Positions 45,207 through 54,370 of a stretch of 64,000 nucleotides of DNA are shown here, piece after piece; the first letter of the stretch is position 1, and every line of letters begins with the position of its first letter. Source of the stretch: Bradyrhizobium glycinis (GTDB lineage Bacteria; Pseudomonadota; Alphaproteobacteria; Rhizobiales; Xanthobacteraceae); NCBI RefSeq assembly GCF_016031655.1, contig NZ_JACCHQ010000008.1, positions 248,001 to 312,000 of the forward strand. Reading direction: 5' to 3'. The notes below the pieces were generated by a model. That model ran no database searches, was not told where the DNA came from, and saw only the letters and a program-made list of their open reading frames with translations. The position numbers and the translations under genes were made by a program.

Positions 45207-46547
45207 TCAGCCCGGCGATGGAGTGTCCCGCATCGTCTGCGCCGGAAGGCGGCAGCGCACGTAGGTTCGCTCATCTACGCGCAACAGCGATAGCGATCCG
45301 CTGAGCGCGCGCACGCGCTCGTGCATGCCGGTCAGGCCGCGGCCGAAGACATTGTCCGCAGGAAAACCGCCGCCATCGTCGGAGATCTCGACGACGAGCG
45401 TCTTGTCGACAACGGTCGCCTGCACGTGGGCGTTGCCGGCGTTGGCATGTCGCAGCACGTTGGTCAGTGCCTCCTGGATCACGCGATAGACGGTCTGCGC
45501 CAGCGGCTCGCCGATTCCGCTGAGATCGGGATCAATCTTGTCCGTCAGGACGATGTGAGGTGCCTGCTTGCGAAAATTCCGGAGCAGCGTTTGCACGCTG
45601 CGCGAAAGCCCGAGCTCCTCGATATAGAGCGGCCGCAGCCGGTCGAGGATGCGGCGGTTGGTCTGCTGCAGTGCCTCCACAGATTGCAGCAGGTCCTGTG
45701 CCGAATTGCCGAGATGTCCCATCGGCTGGGAGGTCTCGGTCAGCGCGATCGTGCCGGCGCGGATGCTGAAGAGGAGAGGCCCGAGCTCGTCATGCAGTTC
45801 GCGGGCGAGATCGCGCCGCTCGTCATCCTGCAGCGACACCAGGCGGTGCATCAGATCGCGATTGTCCTGGCTCAATTGCGCCAGCGTTGCAGCCAGCGCA
45901 TTCGCCTCCTCGCAGCCTTGCCGGATTTCCGCCGGGCCTCGGACCGGAATTGGGCTCGTGTAGTCGCCCCGTCGTATTCGCGTGAGACCTTCGCCGAGAT
46001 CTTGCAGTGGGCGCAGGACAGATCCCGACATGACATAGGCAATCGTGCCGGTCAGAATCATCAGCACGGCGAGGAGGCTGGCGAGCGCAAGAAAGCCGAT
46101 CCATTTCTCGAACAGGTCGGCCGACATGTCCTGCAGGAATACGATATCGCCGACACGTCTGCCGTCGATCATCACCGGAAATGCCGTGTCCGTGTCGTGG
46201 ACAACGAGAAGGTCGATGAACCAGCGCGGTACGCCATGCGGCTTGCGCAGGTCGTCCTTCGGCGGTAGCACGGGACCTGCTTCCACGCTGCGGAATTGGA
46301 TATCGGAGGAGGTGTCCAAAGAATGGACAAAGGCGTCGAGGGTCTGCCTTGGATTGTCCGATGCGCTCAAGGCGTTGTTGAGCGCGGCGGCGACCGCCTC
46401 AGTCGAACGCCGCCGCGGCTCGTTCTCCTCCGCCAATTGATCCGTCGCGAAGATCTGAAGCAGCACGCCGCCCAGGATCAGCGCCGCGAGAAAACTGGCG
46501 CCGAGCGGGAGAAACAATTGAGTCCGGAACGAAAGTCGTCGCCACAT
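45207..46547 (-). CDS. NarX/UhpB-type sensor histidine kinase
   Basis: This 446-residue membrane kinase has a first helix at about residues 12-32 (LFLPLGASFLAALILGGVLL). A periplasmic sensing region of about 120 residues follows, then a second helix (FLALASLLAVLMILTGTIAY) and a HAMP linker. The HisKA_3 phosphoacceptor is in RRDLARELHDELGPLL. The ATPase shows VEISDDGGGFPAD and GRGLTGMHERVRAL. It phosphorylates NarL-type regulators, and the divergent regulator 86 bases away is the likely partner. The signal is unknown; the sensor region has no recognised domain. Confidence 0.93.
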   Translation of the reverse strand: MWRRLSFRTQLFLPLGASFLAALILGGVLLQIFATDQLAEENEPRRRSTEAVAAALNNALSASDNPRQTLDAFVHSLDTSSDIQFRSVEAGPVLPPKDDLRKPHGVPRWFIDLLVVHDTDTAFPVMIDGRRVGDIVFLQDMSADLFEKWIGFLALASLLAVLMILTGTIAYVMSGSVLRPLQDLGEGLTRIRRGDYTSPIPVRGPAEIRQGCEEANALAATLAQLSQDNRDLMHRLVSLQDDERRDLARELHDELGPLLFSIRAGTIALTETSQPMGHLGNSAQDLLQSVEALQQTNRRILDRLRPLYIEELGLSRSVQTLLRNFRKQAPHIVLTDKIDPDLSGIGEPLAQTVYRVIQEALTNVLRHANAGNAHVQATVVDKTLVVEISDDGGGFPADNVFGRGLTGMHERVRALSGSLSLLRVDERTYVRCRLPAQTMRDTPSPG

Positions 46548-46633
46548 TAGGTCAATTCTAACGCGTATCGGCGGGATTTGCTCTTTCCATTTATTCCCGG
46601 CGGGCTATGAGTCGAAAAACAAGAGGGTGCGCG

Positions 46634-47278
46634 ATGCAAGATACCGCCAAGCTGGCGACGAGGGTCCTGATCGTCGACGACCATCCTGTGGTGCTGTCCG
46701 GCTGCCGCACCCTGTTCGCATCCGATCATTCAATCCGCATTGACGAGGCGAGCGATGCCAAATCCGGCCATCGCGCCTATGTCAGCAAGCGGCCCGACGT
46801 CACCGTGATCGACATCAGCCTGCCCGACGTCTCCGGTTTCGAGCTGATGCGACGCATCCGCAAGGACGATCCCGACGCCAAGATCATCATGTTCAGCATG
46901 AACGACGATCCGGCCTTCGTCGTGCGGGCCGTCGAGCTTGGGGCGCAGGGCTATGTCTCCAAAGGCGACGATCCCAGGATCCTGCTGAAAGCGGTGCGCA
47001 AGGTCGTCGCGGGTGACAACTTCATCTCGCCGCAGCTTGCGGAAGCCGTGACGTTTTCCGGTGCGGCGATCAAGGCCAACCCCGCGTCACAGATGACGCC
47101 GCGGGAGCTCGAAATTCTCCGCTTGCTCGGACGCGGCGACAAGATCGTCGAGGTCGCCGAGGCGCTCGGCATCTCCTACAAGACGGTCGCCAACACCACG
47201 TCCCTGCTCAAGCAGAAGCTTGGCGCCAAGAACCATTCCGACCTGATCCGGATCGCAGTCGAAATCGGGATGAACTGA
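46634..47278 (+). CDS. NarL/FixJ-type response regulator
   Basis: This 214-residue regulator has a receiver domain (VLIVDDHPVVLSG, phosphoacceptor Asp60 in VTVIDISLPDVSG, Lys in GYVSKGDDPR). A LuxR-type helix-turn-helix follows (MTPRELEILRLLGRGDKIVE, then EALGISYKTVANTTSLLKQK). It is divergent from the sensor kinase gene and almost certainly its partner. The ATG at 46634 follows an AGAGGG site; an ATG at 46607 is in frame. Its targets are unknown but may include this divergent promoter. Confidence 0.93.
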   Translation: MQDTAKLATRVLIVDDHPVVLSGCRTLFASDHSIRIDEASDAKSGHRAYVSKRPDVTVIDISLPDVSGFELMRRIRKDDPDAKIIMFSMNDDPAFVVRAVELGAQGYVSKGDDPRILLKAVRKVVAGDNFISPQLAEAVTFSGAAIKANPASQMTPRELEILRLLGRGDKIVEVAEALGISYKTVANTTSLLKQKLGAKNHSDLIRIAVEIGMN

Positions 47279-47650
47279 CTTTCGCCAGCGACCGAACCGG
47301 CTGCTTCAGGATGCAGCGGTTCGGCCGACGGATCGACGCCGCCGTTGGCCGGGCAATGCATGGACAACGGGCTGACACCCATCCGCCGACACAATGGGCT
47401 GAGGCTGTATTCGTTCCGCGGCTAATTCGGGAAAAAGCGGAGTTCAGGGCCAGGATCACGGCGGGGACTTAGCTGCAGCTGCCGAAACGAACCAGAACCG
47501 GGTCGGGAAGAATAGGAACATTTTCGACATGCGCGGGTTTTGGACTTGACGATTTCGTGACAGGCGACGAAAGCTTGCCGGAACAGTTTTGAGGGTCGGC
47601 GACCCCGACGAGGCAAAACGGTCTGCACACAACGACAGGCCTTCCAAGGG
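47279..47650. other. Long non-coding stretch ending at a terminator
   Basis: About 370 bases follow the regulator gene with no convincing frame or tRNA-like fold. They end at a strong terminator at 47651. The distance is long for a 3' untranslated region, so a small RNA transcribed on the plus strand from within is possible. I cannot place a promoter. Confidence 0.4.
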
Positions 47651-47680
47651 AAGGGCTGCGGCAATGCCGCAGCCCTTTTT
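47651..47680 (+). terminator. Strong stand-alone Rho-independent terminator
   Basis: AAGGGCTGCGGC and GCCGCAGCCCTT form a 12-bp perfect stem with an AAT loop and a T-run. It lies 373 bases after the response regulator gene and 149 bases before thrC, so it is not tightly linked to either. Confidence 0.9.
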
Positions 47681-47828
47681 CATTGGGCAAGGGGGGTGGC
47701 CCGGAAGCGGTTTCCCGATGCCGCAAAACACTCTATGGTGGTTCAAAGCCTCTGGCTGTTGACAAGTAATTACGTAAAATCAAAGGCTTAAGGGTCAAGC
47801 TTCGGCCCGGCCGCCTTTGGAGGGCAAT

Positions 47829-49247
47829 TTGACTCGTTATATCTCGACCCGGGGCGAGGCCCCCGAACTCGGCTTTTGTGACGTGATGCTGACCGGGCTT
47901 GCCCGCGATGGTGGCCTGTATGTGCCCGCGGTGTGGCCACAGCTTCCGAGCGAGACGATCGCCGGCTTCTTCGGCCGCCCCTATTGGGAGGTCGCGGTCG
48001 ACGTGATTCGTCCCTTCGCCGGCGGCGAGATTTCCGACGCCGAGCTCGGGCGAATGGCGAACGAGGCCTATGCCACCTTCCGCCATCCTGCGGTGGTGCC
48101 GCTGCGCCAGATGTCCCCGCACCAGTTCGTGCTGGAGCTGTTCCACGGTCCGACGCTCGCCTTCAAGGACGTGGCGATGCAGCTGATCTCGCGGCTGATG
48201 GACCATGTGCTCGAAAAGCGCGGCCAGCGCACCACCATCGTGGTCGCGACGTCAGGCGATACCGGCGGCGCCGCGGTCGAGGCCTTTGCAGGCCTCGAGA
48301 ACGTCGATCTCATCGTGCTGTTTCCGCACGGCCGCATCTCCGAGGTGCAGCGGCGGATGATGACGACGACGGGCGCGGCCAACGTCCATGCGCTCGCCAT
48401 CGAGGGCACCTTCGACGACTGCCAGGCGCTCGTGAAGGCGATGTTCAACAACCATCGCTTCCGCGATGCGACCTCGCTCTCCGGCGTCAATTCCATCAAC
48501 TGGGCGCGCATCGTCGCCCAGGTGGTCTATTATTTCACCTCCGCCGTCGCGGTCGGTGCTCCGGCGCGCGCGGTCGATTTCGTCGTTCCGACGGGCAATT
48601 TCGGCGACATCTTCGCCGGCTACGTCGCCAAGCGCATGGGGTTGCCGGTGCGCACCCTGCGCATCGCCGCCAACGTCAACGACATCCTGGCGCGCACACT
48701 GAAGACCGGCATCTACGAGGTGCGCGAGGTGCACGCGACGGCATCGCCGTCGATGGACATCCAGATCTCCTCGAACTTCGAACGGCTGCTGTTCGAGGCC
48801 GGCCGGCGCGATGCCGCCGGCGTGCGCCGCCTGATGGAGTCGCTGAAGCAGTCCGGCCGCTTCGTGCTGCCCGATGCGACACTCGCCGCGATCCGCGAGG
48901 AGTTCGACGCCGGGCGCGCCGACGAGACCGAGACTGCGGCTGCGATCCGCGCCGCCTGGCGCGAAGCAGGCGAGCTGGTCGATCCCCATACCGCCGTGGC
49001 GCTCGCCGTCGCGGACCGCGACACCACCGATACGAGAGTGCCGAGCATCGTGCTTTCCACCGCCCATCCGGCCAAATTCCCCGATGCCGTCGAGGCGGCC
49101 TGCGCCCAGCGGCCGCAATTGCCGGCTTGGCTCGACGGCTTGATGACCAAATCCGAACACATGAGGGTGATGAAGAACGATCAGGTCGAGCTCGAGCGGT
49201 TCGTGCTGTCCACCAGCCGCGCCGCAAAGCAGGGAGTTGCCGGATGA
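47829..49247 (+). CDS. thrC: Threonine synthase
   Basis: This 472-residue PLP enzyme converts O-phosphohomoserine to threonine. The N-terminal motif TRYISTRGEAPELGFCDVML and the PLP Lys113 in HGPTLAFKDVAMQL are clear. ATSGDTGGAAVEAF and PTGNFGDIFAGYVAKRMG give the phosphate-binding loop and the family signature. The start is TTG at 47829, chosen because GGAGGG (47819-47824) precedes it at the right distance; a TTG at 47817 would add four residues. Its stop overlaps the peptidase start by four bases. Length fits the long (yeast/proteobacterial) type. Confidence 0.96.
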   Translation: MTRYISTRGEAPELGFCDVMLTGLARDGGLYVPAVWPQLPSETIAGFFGRPYWEVAVDVIRPFAGGEISDAELGRMANEAYATFRHPAVVPLRQMSPHQFVLELFHGPTLAFKDVAMQLISRLMDHVLEKRGQRTTIVVATSGDTGGAAVEAFAGLENVDLIVLFPHGRISEVQRRMMTTTGAANVHALAIEGTFDDCQALVKAMFNNHRFRDATSLSGVNSINWARIVAQVVYYFTSAVAVGAPARAVDFVVPTGNFGDIFAGYVAKRMGLPVRTLRIAANVNDILARTLKTGIYEVREVHATASPSMDIQISSNFERLLFEAGRRDAAGVRRLMESLKQSGRFVLPDATLAAIREEFDAGRADETETAAAIRAAWREAGELVDPHTAVALAVADRDTTDTRVPSIVLSTAHPAKFPDAVEAACAQRPQLPAWLDGLMTKSEHMRVMKNDQVELERFVLSTSRAAKQGVAG

Positions 49248-50533
49248 GCGTCGAGATGTCCAAGCTTGCCTCCGGCCTCACCGTCGTCACCGACGAGATG
49301 CCCCACCTCGAGACGGCGGCGCTCGGCGTCTGGGCCGGCGTCGGCGGACGCGACGAGAAGCCGAACGAGCACGGCATCTCGCATCTCCTGGAGCACATGG
49401 CGTTCAAGGGCACGACCAGGCGCTCCTCGCGCGAGATCGTCGAGGAGATCGAGGCGGTCGGCGGCGACCTCAATGCCGGCACCTCGACCGAGACCACGTC
49501 CTATTACGCGCGGGTGCTGAAGGCCGACGTGCCGCTCGCGCTCGACGTGCTCGCCGACATCCTCGCCAATCCCGCCTTCGAGCCCGACGAGCTGGAGCGC
49601 GAGAAGAACGTCATCGTGCAGGAGATCGGTGCTGCGCAGGACACGCCCGACGACGTCGTGTTCGAGCATCTGAACGAGCTCTGCTATCCCGACCAGCCGA
49701 TGGGCCGTTCGCTGCTCGGCACCGCCAAGACGCTGCGCGCCTTCAACCGCGACATGCTGCGCGGCTACCTGTCGACGCATTATCGCGGGCCCGATATGGT
49801 GGTGGCGGCGGCCGGCGCCGTCGACCACGGTCAGGTCGTCGCCGAGGTCGAAAAGCGTTTCGCGAGCTTCGAGGGTGCGCCCGGGCCGAAGCCGCAGGCC
49901 GCTCGGTTCGGCCAGGGCGGCGCCAAGGTGGTGCATCGCGAACTCGAGCAGGCGCATCTGACGCTGGCGCTCGAGGGGGTGCCGCAGACCGATCCTTCGC
50001 TGTTCCCGCTGCAGGTCTTCACCAATGTCCTCGGCGGCGGAATGTCGTCGCGCCTGTTCCAGGAGGTTCGCGAGAAGCGCGGCCTCTGCTACTCCATCTA
50101 CACCTTCCACGCGCCCTACACCGACACCGGGTTTTTCGGCCTCTATACCGGCACCGATCCCGCCGACGCGCCGGAGATGATGGAGGTCGTGGTCGACATC
50201 ATGAACGATTCGGTGGAGACGCTGACCGAGGCCGAGATCGCCCGGGCCAAGGCGCAGATGAAGGCGGGGCTGCTGATGGCGCTGGAGAGCTGCTCCTCCC
50301 GCGCCGAGCAGCTCGCCCGGCATGTGCTGGCCTATGGGCGGCCGCAGACGGTGCAGGAACTGGTGGCCCGGATCGATGCCGTCAGCATCGAATCGACGCG
50401 GGACGCGGCCCGTGCGCTGCTGTCGCGCAGCCGGCCTGCGGTCGTCGCGTTGGGCAGCGGCAGGGGTCTGGACACGGCGGTGTCTTTTGCGGAAGGATTG
50501 ACACGGGCGCGCGCCAAGGCGCGGCTGCATTAG
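49244..50533 (+). CDS. M16 family zinc peptidase (processing peptidase-like)
   Basis: This 429-residue peptidase is of the mitochondrial processing peptidase beta type. The inverted zinc motif is ISHLLEHMAFKGT (His47, Glu50, His51), and the third ligand Glu is expected in ELEREKNVIVQEIG. The second half includes GGGMSSRLFQEVREKRGLCY, seen in the substrate-binding lobe. There is no signal peptide, so it may be cytoplasmic. It overlaps thrC (ATGA) and precedes a GNAT gene; thrC-M16-GNAT is a common rhizobial order. The natural substrate is unknown. Confidence 0.94.
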   Translation: MSVEMSKLASGLTVVTDEMPHLETAALGVWAGVGGRDEKPNEHGISHLLEHMAFKGTTRRSSREIVEEIEAVGGDLNAGTSTETTSYYARVLKADVPLALDVLADILANPAFEPDELEREKNVIVQEIGAAQDTPDDVVFEHLNELCYPDQPMGRSLLGTAKTLRAFNRDMLRGYLSTHYRGPDMVVAAAGAVDHGQVVAEVEKRFASFEGAPGPKPQAARFGQGGAKVVHRELEQAHLTLALEGVPQTDPSLFPLQVFTNVLGGGMSSRLFQEVREKRGLCYSIYTFHAPYTDTGFFGLYTGTDPADAPEMMEVVVDIMNDSVETLTEAEIARAKAQMKAGLLMALESCSSRAEQLARHVLAYGRPQTVQELVARIDAVSIESTRDAARALLSRSRPAVVALGSGRGLDTAVSFAEGLTRARAKARLH

Positions 50534-50569
50534 GAGCCGCGCGCGGGCCTCGCCCCGGAAAGCATCACC

Positions 50570-51157
50570 ATGGCCCTCTTTCGCCTGCCATCCAGTGGAC
50601 CCGCCGCCCTGGCGCCGCGCGGCAACGGGCTGCTCCTGCGCGCGCCGCAAATGTCCGACTTCCTGCAATGGGCTCATTTGCGCGAGACCAGCCGTGACTA
50701 TCTCACGCCTTGGGAGCCGATCTGGCCGTCTGACGATCTCACCCGGTCCGGCTTCCGCCGCCGCCTGCGCCGCTATGCCGAGGACATTGCCGCGGACCGC
50801 TCCTATCCCTTTCTGATCTTCCGCGAGCTCGACGGTGCCCTGGTCGGCGGCATCACGCTCGCCAATGTCCGGCGTGGCATCGTGCAGGCCGGGACCATCG
50901 GCTATTGGGTCGGCCAGCCTTATGCCCATCGGGGCTACATGACGGCCGCACTGCGGGTGCTGCTGCCGACGCTGTTCGGCGAGCTCAATCTGCACCGGGT
51001 CGAGGCCGCCTGCATCCCGACCAATGCGCCGTCGATCCGGGTGCTGGAGAAGTGCGGCTTCTCGCGCGAGGGCCTGGCGCGTCGCTATCTCTGCATCAAC
51101 GGGGTCTGGCAGGATCACCTGCTGTTCGGCCTGCTGCACGAGGACTTCCGCGGCTGA
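50570..51157 (+). CDS. GNAT family N-acetyltransferase (RimJ/RimL-like)
   Basis: This 195-residue enzyme would transfer an acetyl group from acetyl-CoA. The GNAT core is seen in GTIGYWVGQPYAHRGYMTAA (acetyl-CoA binding) and HRVEAACIPTNAPSIRVLEK, with GFSREGLARRYLCINGVWQD near the end. These features fit the RimJ/RimL branch, which acetylates protein N-termini, often of ribosomal proteins. The substrate here is not established. It starts 37 bases after the peptidase gene and is likely cotranscribed with it. Confidence 0.92.
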   Translation: MALFRLPSSGPAALAPRGNGLLLRAPQMSDFLQWAHLRETSRDYLTPWEPIWPSDDLTRSGFRRRLRRYAEDIAADRSYPFLIFRELDGALVGGITLANVRRGIVQAGTIGYWVGQPYAHRGYMTAALRVLLPTLFGELNLHRVEAACIPTNAPSIRVLEKCGFSREGLARRYLCINGVWQDHLLFGLLHEDFRG

Positions 51158-51257
51158 GCGGCCTGATGGGTGCGGCCCAATCCCTTTTTGCTGCCTTGGG
51201 TTCGCCGAGTTTGGCGATATAACCCGGCCGGAACATTGTCATGGAGTACGGGTGTTG

Positions 51258-51908
51258 ATGGTGCAGGAGCTTCGGTCATCGCGGACGAGATTGCGGCGGG
51301 GCGCAGCGGTCGTGCTGGCATTATCGGTCGGGCTCGCCTCCGTCTCGCCGGTGGCGGCGCAGTCGTTGACCGACCGCTTCAAGAGCTTGTTCGGCGGCAA
51401 GTCCGACGAGCCGGCCGAGGCGAAGCCGGCGCCTGCGCCCGGACAGCCGGCCGAAGACGACCTCGATTGCCCGCAGGTCACGGTGCGTGCGGGCGCCTCG
51501 ACCTACGCGGTCGGCGCCAGCGGCAAGCCGGCCGTCGGCAATGACATCCGCTTCCAGGCCTCGATCACCAAGATGGCGCGCGAATGCTCCCGCAGCAGCG
51601 CCGGCATCACCGCCCGGATCGGCATCCAGGGCCGTGTCATCGCTGGCCCCGCCGGTGCGCCCGCCTCCGTCGAGGTGCCGCTGCGCATCGCCGTCGTGCA
51701 GGGCGGCATCGGTGAGAAGGTGATCGCCTCGAAGGCCTACCGGACCACGGTGGCGATGTCGGAAGGCGGCAGCGTGCCCTTCACCTTCGTCGCCGAGGAT
51801 CTGGCCTATCCGGTGCCGGCGCCCGCGGTCGCCGATGCCTACATCTTCTACGTCGGCTTCGACCCGCAGGCGCTCTCGCCGGAGCCGAAGGGGCGGAAGA
51901 AGAAATGA
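51258..51908 (+). CDS. Exported protein of unknown function
   Basis: This 216-residue protein has a signal peptide (AAVVLALSVGLASVSPVAAQ) followed by SLTDRFKSLFGGKSDEP and a proline/alanine-rich linker. The folded part has two Cys (DDLDCPQVTVRAG and KMARECSRSS) that could form a disulfide. Beta-rich stretches follow, such as RIGIQGRVIAGPAG and SVPFTFVAEDLAYPVP. The end is basic (KGRKKK). It looks like a conserved rhizobial periplasmic or lipoprotein-like protein, but I recognise no family. The ATG at 51258 gives the leader; a nearby TTG is possible. Confidence 0.75.
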   Translation: MVQELRSSRTRLRRGAAVVLALSVGLASVSPVAAQSLTDRFKSLFGGKSDEPAEAKPAPAPGQPAEDDLDCPQVTVRAGASTYAVGASGKPAVGNDIRFQASITKMARECSRSSAGITARIGIQGRVIAGPAGAPASVEVPLRIAVVQGGIGEKVIASKAYRTTVAMSEGGSVPFTFVAEDLAYPVPAPAVADAYIFYVGFDPQALSPEPKGRKKK

Positions 51909-51910
51909 TT

Positions 51911-52042
51911 CTCGTGCCCCGGACGCGGTGCAGCGCGTAGCGGTGCGGCGCAGAGCCGGGGCCCAGGGATGCGTGTTTCGGATCCATGGATCCCCGGCTC
52001 TGGGGAGCAGCGTTGCACGCTGCACCGCGTCCGGGACAAAGG
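51911..52042. repeat. Dispersed repeat, CGGACGCG/GCAGAGCCGGG type
   Basis: It begins CTCGTGCCCCGGACGCGGTG and ends with the inverted CACCGCGTCCGGGAC. Inside are GGCGCAGAGCCGGGGCCCAG and an inverted CCCCGGCTCTGGGGAGC around GGATCCATGGATCC. It is the second copy of the element at 12356-12500 and lies between convergent genes. Confidence 0.85.
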
Positions 52043-52056
52043 AGGCCCGACAAACA

Positions 52057-52086
52057 AAAAAGCCGGCGCTCATCACGCCGGCTTTT
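52057..52086 (-). terminator. Terminator of the ATP synthase F0 operon
   Basis: AAAAGCCGGCG and CGCCGGCTTTT form an 11-bp stem with a seven-base loop. Read on the minus strand it is followed by a T-run, and it lies 20 bases after the atpF stop. It may also stop plus-strand transcription. Confidence 0.85.
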
Positions 52087-52106
52087 GATTGATGCGGGCC
52101 GAAAGC

Positions 52107-52592
52107 TCAGTTCAGCTTCTGCCTGACTTCGTTGATGCTCTTGGCGAGCAGGTCGTCGGCGACCTGGCCCTTGACCGACTGCGACAGGATCGTCGAGGCA
52201 GCCTGGACGGCGGCTTCCGCGGCTGCGGCGCGGACGTCGGCCAGCGCCTGGGCCTCGGCCATCGCGATCTTGTTCTCCGCCGTCTTGGTGCGGCGGGCGA
52301 CGAAGTCTTCCATCTTCGCCTTGGCGTCGGCGGCGATGCGCTCGGCTTCGGCCCTGGCGTTAGCGATGATATCGGCGGCCTCGCGCTCGGCCGTGGCACT
52401 GCGCGCCTTGTAGTCGGCGAGCACCTTGGCCGCCTCCTGCTTGAGGCGCGCGGCGTCGTCGAGCTCGGCCTTGATGCGGGCGGCGCGATGATCGAGCGCG
52501 GTCATCGCCGACTTGAAGACCCCGAGATAGCCGAACACGACCATCAGGATCACGAAGGCGACGGCGACCCAGGTTTCAGGATCGAAGAACAT
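52107..52592 (-). CDS. atpF: ATP synthase F0 subunit b
   Basis: This 161-residue subunit has one N-terminal membrane helix ([20 protein letters not shown]). A long alanine-rich amphipathic helix follows ([20 protein letters not shown] onwards), the stator stalk that joins F0 to F1. It is the last gene of the minus-strand F0 operon and starts six bases after atpG (b'). Having two b-type genes is typical of alphaproteobacteria and phototrophs. Its length is normal for the family. Confidence 0.94.
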   Translation of the reverse strand: MFFDPETWVAVAFVILMVVFGYLGVFKSAMTALDHRAARIKAELDDAARLKQEAAKVLADYKARSATAEREAADIIANARAEAERIAADAKAKMEDFVARRTKTAENKIAMAEAQALADVRAAAAEAAVQAASTILSQSVKGQVADDLLAKSINEVRQKLN

Positions 52593-52598
52593 CTGTGG

Positions 52599-53165
52599 CT
52601 ATCCCTTCAAGGACGCGTCAACGGCGGCATTGACCGAGGCAGCATCCGGAATGACCCCGGTGAGTTGCTGCACGATCTGGCCTGCCGCGTCGGCCGCGAT
52701 GCCGCGGACGTTGCTCATGGCGGCCGTGCGGGTCGAGGCGATGGTCTTCTCTGCCTCGGCGAGCTTGGCCGCCAGCTGCTCTTCCAGCGCCTTGCGTTCG
52801 GCGTCCGCCTGCGCATTCGCCTTGTCGCGGGATTCGTTGCCGATCGCCTGCGCCCGCGAACGCGCCGAAGCGAGCTCGCCTTCATAGGCCTTCAGCGCAG
52901 CCTCGGACTGGTCCTTCAGCTTCTGCGCCTCGGCGAGGTCGCCCTCGATCTTGTTCTGGCGTGCTTCGATCGCACCGCCGACCTTCGGCAGAGCGAGCTT
53001 GGACACGATCACGTAAAGCAGGACGAAGAAGATCGCGAGCGACACCAGCTGCGAAGCAAAGGTGCTGCTCTCGAACGGCGGAAAGCCCCCGCTGTGATGA
53101 CCGCCATCGGCTTCGGTGTGGGCACCCGCCGCCGGTCCTTTTGCCCCGCCATGACTCTCGGCCAT
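52599..53165 (-). CDS. atpG: ATP synthase F0 subunit b'
   Basis: This 188-residue second stalk subunit has a hydrophilic, glycine- and histidine-rich front ([20 protein letters not shown]). One membrane helix ([19 protein letters not shown], about residues 43-61) and a long stalk helix with [20 protein letters not shown] follow. It pairs with the b subunit encoded next. The symbol atpG is used for b' in many rhizobial genomes; atpF' is the alternative. The start ATG at 53165 is clear. Confidence 0.93.
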   Translation of the reverse strand: MAESHGGAKGPAAGAHTEADGGHHSGGFPPFESSTFASQLVSLAIFFVLLYVIVSKLALPKVGGAIEARQNKIEGDLAEAQKLKDQSEAALKAYEGELASARSRAQAIGNESRDKANAQADAERKALEEQLAAKLAEAEKTIASTRTAAMSNVRGIAADAAGQIVQQLTGVIPDAASVNAAVDASLKG

Positions 53166-53227
53166 GGAGTACTCCTGTTGCTGTCACGCGCCGCTTCGGA
53201 TGAAGCGGCGCGGAAGAAGTCGTTCCT

Positions 53228-53455
53228 TTAGAAAACGAACAGCAGAAGCAGCGCGATCAGCAGCGAGAAGATGCCGAGCGCTTCGGTCACGGCGAAGCCG
53301 AAGATCAGGTTGCCGAACTGGCCCTGAGCGGCCGACGGGTTGCGGACGGCTGCGGCGAGGTAGTTGCCGAAGATCACGCCCACGCCGACGCCCGCACCGC
53401 CCATGCCGATGCACGCGATGCCCGCGCCGATAAGTTTTGCTGCTGCCGGATCCAT
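53228..53455 (-). CDS. atpE: ATP synthase F0 subunit c
   Basis: This 75-residue proteolipid has two helices joined by a polar loop ([14 protein letters not shown]). The first helix has the glycine ladder [12 protein letters not shown]. The proton-binding Glu is in [15 protein letters not shown] in the second helix. A ring of these subunits turns as protons pass. The Glu, rather than a Na-type QxE pattern, suggests proton coupling. It starts about 50 bases after atpB. Confidence 0.96.
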   Translation of the reverse strand: MDPAAAKLIGAGIACIGMGGAGVGVGVIFGNYLAAAVRNPSAAQGQFGNLIFGFAVTEALGIFSLLIALLLLFVF

Positions 53456-53508
53456 TTTAGACTCCTTGGAAGAAAGATTGGGTTGTGGGTGGAAATTCCC
53501 CGGACCGC

Positions 53509-54258
53509 TCAGTGTCCCGGATGAATGGCGTCGTTGAGGTAGATGCAGGTCAGGATCGCGAACACGTAAGCCTGCAGGAACGCGACCAGGATCTCGAGAG
53601 CATACAGCGCGACCGTGAGCGCCAGCGGCAGCACGCCGCCGACCCAGCCGATGGCGCCGAGCGAGAAGCCCAGCATGGCGACGAAGCCCGCGAACACCTT
53701 CAGCGCGATGTGGCCGGCCAGCATGTTGGCGAACAGACGAATGCTGTGCGAGACCGGCCGCAGGAAGAACGACAGGACCTCGATGAACATGACCAGCGGC
53801 AGGACGTAGCCGGGCACGCCATGGGGAACGAAGATCTTGAAAAACTTCACGCCGTTCTTGGCGACGCCGTAGATCAGCACGGTGAAGAAGACCAGCAGCG
53901 CCAGCCCGGCGGTGACGATCAGGTGGCTCGAGACCGTGAAGGTGTAAGGAATGATGCCGACCAGGTTCGAGACGCAGATGAACATGAACAGCGAGAAGAT
54001 CAGCGGGAAGAACTTCATGCCTTCCGCGCCGGCCGTCGAACGGATGGTCGACGCCACGAATTCGTAGGAGATCTCGGCGACCGACTGCAGGCGCCCAGGG
54101 ACCAGCTGCGAGCCGCTGGCGAGCATCAGGATCGAGATGATCGCGACCGCGATCAGCATGTAGAGCGACGAATTGGTGAAGGCGATCGTGTGATTGCCGA
54201 TATGGCCCAGGGTGAAGAGAGGCTCGATGTTGAACTGGTGGATCGGATCGATTTTCAT
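53509..54258 (-). CDS. atpB: ATP synthase F0 subunit a
   Basis: This 249-residue membrane subunit forms the proton half-channels beside the c-ring. It has several hydrophobic segments; the essential Arg lies in [20 protein letters not shown] (the later Arg of the SIRLFANM stretch), and a second polar helix is near [19 protein letters not shown]. The ATG at 54258 gives [15 protein letters not shown], the conserved rhizobial start; an ATG at 54288 is in frame. It follows atpI by 112 bases. Confidence 0.95.
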   Translation of the reverse strand: MKIDPIHQFNIEPLFTLGHIGNHTIAFTNSSLYMLIAVAIISILMLASGSQLVPGRLQSVAEISYEFVASTIRSTAGAEGMKFFPLIFSLFMFICVSNLVGIIPYTFTVSSHLIVTAGLALLVFFTVLIYGVAKNGVKFFKIFVPHGVPGYVLPLVMFIEVLSFFLRPVSHSIRLFANMLAGHIALKVFAGFVAMLGFSLGAIGWVGGVLPLALTVALYALEILVAFLQAYVFAILTCIYLNDAIHPGH

Positions 54259-54370
54259 CGGCGCGGCATCTCTTGGTCTGCCGGGCATGCCGGCGGGTCT
54301 CGGTCCTGCCGGCCGGGCCGGCCCGTACCGGCGAGGCCGGCACGATCATTCCTCTCCTGGTGGGACCAGC

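Noticed and set aside
47759..47780. TTGACA...TAAAAT as a promoter for thrC
   Set aside because: The spacing between the two hexamers is about 10 bases, too short for a sigma-70 type promoter.
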